Shown here: in pieces, positions 1 to 5,575 of the stretch
How positions within the stretch are numbered: position 1 is the first letter of the stretch
How the letters are laid out: each line of letters starts with the position of its first letter
Assembly: GCA_045126815.1 (NCBI GenBank)
Contig: JBGVPD010000065.1
Location: forward strand, 1-13,090
Direction: 5' to 3'
Source of the DNA: RGIG1995 sp045126815
Lineage (GTDB): Bacteria > Bacillota > Clostridia > Oscillospirales > CAG-272
Length of the DNA: 13,090 nucleotides
Notes under the pieces: generated by a model
Databases searched by the model: none
Told to the model about the DNA's origin: nothing
Seen by the model: the letters and a program-made list of their open reading frames with translations, nothing else
Made by a program: the position numbers and the translations under genes

Positions 1-4
1 GTAG

Positions 5-80
5 CTAGGTGTAGCTCAGCTGGGAGAGCGCTACCTTGGGGTGGTAGAGGCCGCTGGTTCAAGTCCAGTCACTTAGACCA
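5..80 (+). tRNA. tRNA-Pro, anticodon GGG
   Basis: A complete cloverleaf can be folded by eye. The acceptor stem is 5-11 with 70-76 (seven pairs, one G-T wobble). The D-arm is 14-29. The anticodon stem is 31-35/43-47 with loop TTGGGGT, placing GGG at 38-40. The T-arm is 53-69 with loop TTCAAGT. The discriminator is A77 and CCA (78-80) is encoded. The first pair is C1-G72 with A73, a combination characteristic of bacterial tRNA-Pro, which supports the anticodon reading. It would decode CCC and CCU. The promoter lies off the left edge. Confidence 0.95.
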
Positions 81-117
81 AAAAAGACGAATGAACGTCA
101 GTTCATTCGTCTTTTTT
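81..117 (+). terminator. Rho-independent terminator of the tRNA
   Basis: A 16-base arm (81-96) and its complement (101-116) are separated by the loop GTCA, and the descending arm ends in a T6 run (112-117). It starts directly after the encoded CCA, so it ends the tRNA transcript. The A-tract on the other side makes it potentially bidirectional. Confidence 0.9.
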
Positions 118-151
118 CGTTTTACGTAATCTGAACTGAACCAGCAGCCCA

Positions 152-248
152 CCTACACCCCAACAGCGCATTGTTTAGCTAAGCGATATGAGGGAATGTT
201 TTTGAAAAACATTCCCTCTTGTTTAACTAAGCGGATTGGGGTTGTAGG
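152..248. repeat. Nested inverted-repeat element with central hairpin
   Basis: The outer arms 152-163 (CCTACACCCCAA) and 236-248 (reverse complement CCTACAACCCCAA) match except for one inserted base. Inside them, two direct copies of TTGTTTARCTAAGCG (171-185 and 219-233, 14 of 15 identical) flank a perfect 14-bp hairpin (190-203 with 205-218, arm GAGGGAATGTTTTT). No convincing reading frame is present. The design resembles a non-coding dispersed or miniature element rather than a terminator, since no gene ends next to it. Confidence 0.65.
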
Positions 249-257
249 GTGACGAGA

Positions 258-288
258 GCGAAAAACAGTCCGGTGGACTATTTTTCGC
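258..288. repeat. Hairpin GCGAAAAA..TTTTTCGC
   Basis: The arms 258-271 and 275-288 pair over 14 positions with a single C/A mismatch and a GGT loop. It lies about ten bases beyond the preceding nested repeat and belongs to the same repeat-rich block. No gene is adjacent on either side, so its function is unknown. Confidence 0.6.
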
Positions 289-298
289 CGAGGATTAA

Positions 299-361
299 CT
301 GAAATAAGGAGAAATGGAAGCGGGTGCTTTATGCCGAGCGCGCATTTCGACTATATTTCAG
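299..361. repeat. Two-tier inverted repeat (CTGAAATA / TATTTCAG)
   Basis: Outer arms CTGAAATA (299-306) and TATTTCAG (354-361) and inner arms GAAATG (311-316) and CATTTC (343-348) are nested symmetrically around a G+C-rich centre. It is the third structured module in the gene-free block after the tRNA. A short frame from 324 crosses this and later repeats and looks accidental. Confidence 0.55.
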
Positions 362-370
362 GAAGGGCAG

Positions 371-386
371 CGCTGGTTCAAGTCCA
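371..386 (+). repeat. Copy of the tRNA-Pro T-arm sequence
   Basis: The 16 bases CGCTGGTTCAAGTCCA are identical to 52-67 of the tRNA-Pro gene (T-arm and T-loop). The bases after it diverge (AATGATACTCC and a T-run instead of the acceptor strand), and no D-arm or anticodon arm precedes it, so this is not a functional tRNA. It could be a remnant of a second tRNA, an attachment-site-like scar, or part of a dispersed repeat that has captured a tRNA end. Confidence 0.6.
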
Positions 387-404
387 AATGATACTCCTTT
401 TTTC

Positions 405-452
405 GTAGGGGCGTTCATCGAACATACGCAGGCGAACACAGTTCGCCCCTAC
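405..452. repeat. GTAGGGGCG...CGCCCCTAC inverted-repeat element
   Basis: Perfect 9-base terminal inverted repeats (405-413 and 444-452) enclose two smaller hairpins: GTTC-ATC-GAAC (413-423) and GGCGAAC-ACA-GTTCGCC (431-447). The whole can fold into a branched or cruciform structure. I recall very similar GTAGGGGCG-ended palindromic units scattered through genomes of gut Clostridia; this is memory, not a search. It has no coding capacity. Confidence 0.7.
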
Positions 453-464
453 CTTTGTACATGC

Positions 465-495
465 AAAAAATCGGGAATCAAACGATTCCCGATTT
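465..495 (-). terminator. Terminator of the NhaC-type antiporter gene
   Basis: A perfect 12-bp stem (468-479 with 484-495, arm AAATCGGGAATC) has the loop AAAC. Read on the minus strand it is followed by a T6 run (465-470). It lies 19 bases beyond the stop codon of the antiporter gene and is a standard Rho-independent terminator. Confidence 0.9.
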
Positions 496-514
496 CTATT
501 TATTATGATGTTTT

Positions 515-1822
515 TTATTTTTTATCCGGAATAAGAAACATAAACACGAGAGAGCTTAAGAGGAGCATCATAGGATAGAATAGATGTGCGATTACCTCGA
601 AAGCGCCAAGCTGTAATCCCATCGTGCTGACCGTAGACAGAGCTACCAGCATCTGTGCACCGTAGGGGAGTATACCTTGGAATATACACGAGAACGTGTC
701 GAGGATCGAAGCGGTCTTTTGGGGAGAAATATTATATTCCTTTGCCATCTCTGAAGCTATGGGGTTTGCCATTACAATCGCTACGGTATTGTTGGCAGTT
801 GATATATCCATCAGTCCCACGAGAAGTCCTATGCCCAACTGTCCGCCTTTTTTGCCTCGGAATACACGGCGTATACCGTTAAGTAATGCCTGGAATCCGC
901 CAGCCTCACGAATAAGTGCGCAGAGGGCTGCCACCAATACAGCAACCATTGATGTCTCGAACATACCTGAAACGCCGCTGCCTACGCTCTCGAGCAACGA
1001 AGTAAAGCCCACAGCTCCCGTTCCAAGCATAATTACGCATCCCGTAAATATACCGATCAAAAGGGTAACGAATACGTTAATTCCTATGATACCACCGATT
1101 AACACCAGTAGGTAGGGAATAATTTGAATGAGATTATATGACATAGTTCCTAAAGGCTTAATATCCGCTTTTAAAGAAAGTGCGAGAATAAGTCCAAGCG
1201 TTACGATAGCGGCAGGAAGGACAACTGCAAAGTTCGTTCGGAACTTATCCTTCATAGCGCACCCCTGACCGTTGCAGGCAGCGATAGTGGTATCGGATAC
1301 GAAGGACAGATTGTCGCCGAACATAGCGCCGCCTACAACCGTACCTATGCAAAGAGGGAGAGAAAATCCCGAAGTTGTTGAGATTGCCACAGCGATAGGA
1401 GTGAGCAGTGAAATGGTTCCGACCGATGTACCCATAGCGGTAGAAACGAAACAACTAACGATAAATATCACGCAGACTGCAAATCGGGGCGGAACGATGG
1501 AAAGCATAAAATATGCAACGCTTTCAGCGCTGTTTCGTCCGACTACGCCTACGAAAACACCTGCCATAAGAAAGATCAATAGCATAGTGATAATATTCTT
1601 ATCTCCCACGCCTTGTCCCATCAGTGTAAGTTTCTTGTCAAAGTTTAATTCTCTGTTTTGCAGACAAGCCACAAGCAGAGAGACCAAAAAGATTACCACA
1701 ATGGGAATCTTATAAAATCCCATAGGAATTTTCAAAATATATTCAAATGTAATTCCTAACCCTAAATACAGCACAATAAAAATGCCGATCGGCAAAAGTG
1801 CCCATGCGTTTGACTTTTTCAT
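515..1822 (-). CDS. NhaC-family Na+/H+ antiporter
   Basis: This is a 435-residue polytopic inner-membrane protein of the Na_H_antiporter (NhaC/arsenical-pump-like) superfamily. It probably exchanges cytoplasmic Na+ for external H+, or a related substrate, to maintain pH and sodium balance. Hydrophobic segments run through the whole length. The family signature FGDNLSFVSDTTIAA lies at residues 168-182, after GTSVGT (131-136) and GGAMFGDN. A second conserved region, TANNTVAIV...SILDTFSCIFQGILPYGAQ, lies in the C-terminal third. Length is near the usual range or slightly short. The start is supported by GGAAGG a few bases upstream on the minus strand. It is monocistronic, with its own promoter and terminator. 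Members of this superfamily also include lactate/malate-sodium exchangers (MleN type), so the substrate is not certain. Family placement is confident. Confidence 0.88.
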   Translation of the reverse strand: MKKSNAWALLPIGIFIVLYLGLGITFEYILKIPMGFYKIPIVVIFLVSLLVACLQNRELNFDKKLTLMGQGVGDKNIITMLLIFLMAGVFVGVVGRNSAESVAYFMLSIVPPRFAVCVIFIVSCFVSTAMGTSVGTISLLTPIAVAISTTSGFSLPLCIGTVVGGAMFGDNLSFVSDTTIAACNGQGCAMKDKFRTNFAVVLPAAIVTLGLILALSLKADIKPLGTMSYNLIQIIPYLLVLIGGIIGINVFVTLLIGIFTGCVIMLGTGAVGFTSLLESVGSGVSGMFETSMVAVLVAALCALIREAGGFQALLNGIRRVFRGKKGGQLGIGLLVGLMDISTANNTVAIVMANPIASEMAKEYNISPQKTASILDTFSCIFQGILPYGAQMLVALSTVSTMGLQLGAFEVIAHLFYPMMLLLSSLVFMFLIPDKK

Positions 1823-1860
1823 ATTGTCCTTCCTTTCAAAGACGTATATTTACTCCTGCA

Positions 1861-1889
1861 ATTGTAGCACGAATTGGGTGTAATGTCAA
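1861..1889 (-). promoter_or_regulatory. Sigma-A promoter of the antiporter gene
   Basis: Read on the minus strand: TTGACA (1884-1889), a 17-base spacer, then TACAAT (1861-1866). Transcription would begin near 1854, giving a leader of about 30 bases before the ATG at 1822. The -35 box is a perfect consensus. Confidence 0.85.
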
Positions 1890-1937
1890 TTTTTTTAGAA
1901 GGATAGTTTTGTGTTTTTTTATTTAAAGATTAGATAC

Positions 1938-1971
1938 AAAAAGCCGAATGGAATTTGTCCATTCGGCTTTT
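1938..1971 (-). terminator. Terminator of the hydrogenase operon
   Basis: A perfect 14-bp stem (1939-1952 with 1958-1971, arm AAAAGCCGAATGGA) has a 5-base loop. On the minus strand it ends in a run of T. It sits 24 bases after the stop codon of the last operon gene. It separates the operon from the antiporter promoter, which starts about 50 bases further on in the same direction. Confidence 0.9.
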
Positions 1972-1995
1972 AAATTAAATTAACCGGATAAATAT

Positions 1996-3426
1996 TTACT
2001 TGAGAATAGAAATAGCATCTCCAATAGTCTTTTCAAGTGCTTCTCGTCCATACTTGTCAACTTCGGCTTTGTTTTTCTCACCGTGTGTTAAGCAACCTGC
2101 ACCGCCTATACAACCGCCGATACAAGCCATACCTTCAATAAAGTTACCGTCTAAAACACCCTTGTTTAATTTTAGAAGCGCCATACGGCATTCTTCGATA
2201 CCGTCGCAAACTACGGGTTTAACGTTAAAGTCAATATCTTGTTCTTTTAACGCCTGTGCTACGGCATCTGACAATCCACCGCTTCTTGCAAATATACGTC
2301 CAAAATAGGAAGCGTTATCAAGTACGCCTTCTTCAAGTGCAGAAAGATCGAGGTCGCGGCTGTCAAATAACGCCTGAAGCTCTTCAAACGTCAAAACCGT
2401 ATCAACATAAGGTTTAACCTGTTCAAGCTGAGCTTCGGCTTTCTTTGCAGTACAAGGACCAATAAATATAACCTTCGCACCGGGAGTTGTATCCTTAATA
2501 TATTTTGCAAGGAGTGCCATAGGTGACAGGTTGTGCGAGATGTGCTGTGCAAGGTTGGGGAAAGCAGTCTTAATGTATTGAACGAAGGCGGGACAGCAAG
2601 AGCTTGTCAAAATACCTTTTTCAGATAATTCTTTTGCTTCTGCCATCGCAACCATATCTGCACCGAGCGCCGCTTCAATTACGTCGTGGAATCCGAGTTG
2701 CTTAAGTCCTGTAATCACCTGACCTAGTTTTGCATAAGAGAACTGGCTGGAGATCGAGGGTGCAACCAAAGCGTAAACTTTATGTTCTCCGTTAGGGTTA
2801 TTACGTTCACTCTTCTTAAGTATATTAATAGCATCGATTATGTACGATTTGTCCATAATTGCGCCGAAAGGACACTGGTATACGCAAGCGCCGCATTGTA
2901 TGCATTTTGAGTTATCAATAGCCGCAGCTTTCTCGTTGTTCATAGATATTGCTTTGACCTTACAAGCATTCTGGCAAGGACGTTTACGGCTTACGATTGC
3001 TGTAAAGGGGCAGACCTTTGCGCAAGCGCCGCATTCTTTACATTTCGTCTTATCGATGTGCGCTACGTGGTTATGGTCGAAAGATATAGCGCCGAATTTA
3101 CAAACGTCTTCACAACGGTGCGCAAGACATCCGCGGCAGGCGTTAGTAACCTCAAATCCGCCTACGGGACATTCGTCGCAGGCAATTTCGATAACCTCAA
3201 TTGTATTGGGGTTATTTTTATCTCCGCCGATAGCGAGTTTAACTCTTTCACCGAGGATAGCTCTTTCCTTGTATACACAACAGCGCATAGTAGGTTGATT
3301 ACCCGGAATTATTTGCTCGGGGATATCCATAATCTTTTCAAGCAACGTGTCATTCCAAGCGTGTCTTGCCACTTCACGTAAGACCTTATATTTCAAATAT
3401 TGTACTTTCGTATCAAATTTTCTCAT
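1996..3426 (-). CDS. [FeFe] hydrogenase, group-B-like, with multiple Fe-S clusters
   Basis: A 476-residue cytoplasmic [FeFe] hydrogenase that probably couples ferredoxin oxidation to H2 formation. An N-terminal region with conserved CDECP (83-87) leads into ferredoxin-type cysteine motifs: C97/C100/C105/C109, C129/C132/C135/C139, C151/C155 and C175/C178/C181/C185, enough for three to four [4Fe-4S] clusters. The H-cluster domain follows. L1 is TSSCCPAF (274-281; proton-relay C277, ligand C278), L2 is IGPCTAKK (C325), and L3 is MACIGGCIGGAG (ligands C435 and C439). All four cubane-ligating cysteines are present. The L1 and L3 variants and the N-terminal cysteine arrangement resemble the group B monomeric type rather than the bifurcating HydA type. 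Last gene of the operon, 8 bases after the dehydrogenase, with GGAG in the gap. HydE, HydF and HydG maturases must be encoded elsewhere. The direction of catalysis is inferred. Confidence 0.9.
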   Translation of the reverse strand: MRKFDTKVQYLKYKVLREVARHAWNDTLLEKIMDIPEQIIPGNQPTMRCCVYKERAILGERVKLAIGGDKNNPNTIEVIEIACDECPVGGFEVTNACRGCLAHRCEDVCKFGAISFDHNHVAHIDKTKCKECGACAKVCPFTAIVSRKRPCQNACKVKAISMNNEKAAAIDNSKCIQCGACVYQCPFGAIMDKSYIIDAINILKKSERNNPNGEHKVYALVAPSISSQFSYAKLGQVITGLKQLGFHDVIEAALGADMVAMAEAKELSEKGILTSSCCPAFVQYIKTAFPNLAQHISHNLSPMALLAKYIKDTTPGAKVIFIGPCTAKKAEAQLEQVKPYVDTVLTFEELQALFDSRDLDLSALEEGVLDNASYFGRIFARSGGLSDAVAQALKEQDIDFNVKPVVCDGIEECRMALLKLNKGVLDGNFIEGMACIGGCIGGAGCLTHGEKNKAEVDKYGREALEKTIGDAISILK

Positions 3427-3434
3427 ATAACTCC

Positions 3435-4382
3435 TTAAATTCCCGCGCTCTTGATTACAGCCTTAAGAGCTTCTGCGGACTCGTACATTCTTTTTAATTC
3501 TTCGTCTGTCAATTTCTGTGTAATAATTGATTTTACACCTTTGGAATCTATCAAAGAGAGTGAGCTTAAACATACGTCGTTTATACCATATTCACCCTCA
3601 TGGAGTGAAGATACGGTAAGTGCTGTTTCCGAGTTACCGCCCAACGTTTTAACGATATGTGTGGTAGACATACCAATACCGTAAACGGTACAGCCTTTAC
3701 GTGCAATAATTTTTCCGCCCGATTTCTTTACGTAACTCTCAACTTCATCGTGAGTATACTCGGTAGGAATATTTGAGGGATTTGCAATTGACTGCTGATA
3801 TTCGTCCAAAGGAACACCTGCTATTGTTGCTGTTGACCATGCAACGAAAGAGGTATCGCCGTGCTCACCGAGAACGTTTGCGTGGACCTGTTGCTTGTTT
3901 ACGTTATAGATCTCGGAAAGGCGTGTACGGAGACGGAGTGTATCTAATACTGTTCCGGTTCCCATTACCTGATTTTTGGGAAGTCCCGTATATTTCAAAA
4001 ATGCATAAGTAAGAATGTCAACTGGGTTCGAAACGAGAATATAAATTGCATTCGGAGCATACTTAACGATTTCAGAGGAAATTGACTTTATAATATTAAC
4101 GTTCGTCTGTACGAGTTCAAGACGGGTTTGTCCGGGTTTTCTTCCTATACCGGACGTGATAACCACAACATCGGAATCAACCGCATCACGATAACTTCCC
4201 GCATAAATATCGCAGTTGTCGATAAAAGGCGTTGCCTGTTTTATATCAAGTGCCTCTCCGAGCGCCTTTTCGGTATTAATGTCTATCAAAACTACTTCTG
4301 AAGCCGCGCCTCTTGACAGTAAAGCAAACGCGGTCGTAGCGCCGACCGAACCTGCGCCGATAATTGTTATTTTTTTCTTCAT
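3435..4382 (-). CDS. LDH/MDH-family 2-hydroxyacid dehydrogenase (likely L-lactate dehydrogenase)
   Basis: A 315-residue NAD-dependent dehydrogenase that most likely reduces pyruvate to L-lactate and reoxidises NADH. The Rossmann motif GAGSVGAT spans 9-16, and D34 at the end of the second strand indicates NAD(H) preference. The mobile loop GRKPGQTR (80-87) carries catalytic R87. D147 and R150 (LDTLR) and H174 (GEHGD) complete the active site. T232 in KGCT is the Thr typical of LDHs (classical position 246). The residue at classical position 102 is R81; canonical LDHs have Gln and malate dehydrogenases have Arg. Substrate is therefore less certain than family. It lies 17 bases after the phosphatase gene with an AAGGAG site, and 8 bases before the hydrogenase gene, so it is embedded in the operon. 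The symbol ldh would be usual but is withheld because of R81. Confidence 0.88.
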   Translation of the reverse strand: MKKKITIIGAGSVGATTAFALLSRGAASEVVLIDINTEKALGEALDIKQATPFIDNCDIYAGSYRDAVDSDVVVITSGIGRKPGQTRLELVQTNVNIIKSISSEIVKYAPNAIYILVSNPVDILTYAFLKYTGLPKNQVMGTGTVLDTLRLRTRLSEIYNVNKQQVHANVLGEHGDTSFVAWSTATIAGVPLDEYQQSIANPSNIPTEYTHDEVESYVKKSGGKIIARKGCTVYGIGMSTTHIVKTLGGNSETALTVSSLHEGEYGINDVCLSSLSLIDSKGVKSIITQKLTDEELKRMYESAEALKAVIKSAGI

Positions 4383-4399
4383 TGTCGTTCTCCTTATTT

Positions 4400-5575
4400 T
4401 TAGAAATAACTTACCTTAATTCGTTTTCCCATTTTTTTAAGACAATCGGAAAGCTCATCAACTAAATTCATTTTTATATTAAAGTTAATAGGTAGATCGG
4501 GGTTTTGGTGGGCAGGGTTTACTGCCTTTCCGACGTAGAAATTAATATCTGTTGCTTCTTCAAAAAGCAGTCGGCTGATCATTGATGCGCCGTCCTTTTT
4601 GAAATTCCAATCCTCGTAAAGCTCGTTTTCTCCGAGGTAATCCTTGGCGTACTGAATAACCTTGTTCATCGTAATAACGCCCTCTGTTACCAGATCGACA
4701 CCGTCTATATGAGCAATAGGCGGTATATCGCTTTGTTCAAAATTCAAGCTTACCTGAACGGGTTTGTTAAGATACTTTGCGGCGATAGATGACGTCGTAC
4801 CTCCGCAGACAATATGCTTACCTTCTTTTGAGAAGAAAAGTGACATCATACGGTCGGCGTCGTCGCGGTTTGACGGAGGGCCGAATAAAATATTCATAGG
4901 CTCTCTTTTGCGTATCTTTACAACGCAACACGTCGTGTCATCACCCGGTTTGCGACCGTATAGGTTATCACATTCATCGACAAGCATTGTAGAAAGATTT
5001 TTCGCTGTATATCCGCCTATAACAAGAGTTTGCATATAATCTGCAATATCCTCCCGTCTCCAGCCGAAGTTGTATTTACCGCCCATACCTGCGTGAGGGC
5101 AACCGTCACTCATAGCGATAAATACGTCGCCTTCCTGCAGTTGTATGGTAGATTTATATATTTTTTTACCGCCGATATTCATTTCGGTCTTTGGGTAATC
5201 ATACTGATCGAATTCTCTTATTACGATAACGTGAGGGTTATCGTATTGAATGATCTCGGCTAATTCGTTGTTCTGAATATGTATGATAGTGAAAGTGGAA
5301 TATGCAACTCCTCTGACCGAACAAACGGGAAGCGTTGCTGCGATCGTGGAAACACATTCTTCGATAGGCAGGCCTGCCGCCATCATCGTGGATATGATCT
5401 TGGAAGTAAGTGTTGACAGAATACTCGCCTTAACTCCTGAACCCAGACCGTCAGCGAGTACGATAACTGTCGAATTTTCATTTTCTTCAACAACGTCTAC
5501 GTGGTCACCGCACAGCTCTTCACCTACGTGATTAATGCTTTTATATCCAATATCTGCACATAAATCATTCATCAT
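4400..5575 (-). CDS. SpoIIE/PP2C-type protein phosphatase with unknown C-terminal domain
   Basis: A 391-residue cytoplasmic protein. Residues 1-222 form a SpoIIE-like PP2C serine/threonine phosphatase domain. The metal-binding motifs are ADGLGSG (41-47, D42), SDG (156-158) and PGDDTT (210-215, D212 and D213). Residues 223-391 form a further domain I do not recognise, beginning NILFGPP and containing CGGTTSSIAAKYL (257-269). It is not an obvious kinase, PAS or GAF domain. The gene overlaps the end of the sensory hydrogenase gene by 11 bases, which implies translational coupling and a functional pair. Two ATG codons stand in tandem; the first is chosen because AAAGGAG lies 7 bases upstream. The likely role is output of an H2/redox signal by dephosphorylating a partner. 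No cognate kinase or anti-sigma antagonist pair is in the window. Confidence 0.85.
   Translation of the reverse strand: MMNDLCADIGYKSINHVGEELCGDHVDVVEENENSTVIVLADGLGSGVKASILSTLTSKIISTMMAAGLPIEECVSTIAATLPVCSVRGVAYSTFTIIHIQNNELAEIIQYDNPHVIVIREFDQYDYPKTEMNIGGKKIYKSTIQLQEGDVFIAMSDGCPHAGMGGKYNFGWRREDIADYMQTLVIGGYTAKNLSTMLVDECDNLYGRKPGDDTTCCVVKIRKREPMNILFGPPSNRDDADRMMSLFFSKEGKHIVCGGTTSSIAAKYLNKPVQVSLNFEQSDIPPIAHIDGVDLVTEGVITMNKVIQYAKDYLGENELYEDWNFKKDGASMISRLLFEEATDINFYVGKAVNPAHQNPDLPINFNIKMNLVDELSDCLKKMGKRIKVSYF

Noticed and set aside
118..460. CRISPR array or riboswitch in the repeat block
   Set aside because: The repeats differ from one another and are not regularly spaced, and no gene follows on the plus strand that a riboswitch could control.
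324..578. 84-residue plus-strand reading frame across the repeat block
   Set aside because: It runs through three inverted-repeat modules and into the antiporter terminator and gene on the other strand. It has no ribosome binding site and no protein-like composition, so it is taken as accidental.
696..1715. Plus-strand frames of 139 and 147 residues inside the antiporter gene
   Set aside because: They are antisense to a clear NhaC-type gene, lack start signals and show Pro/Thr/Ile-rich composition typical of antisense shadows.
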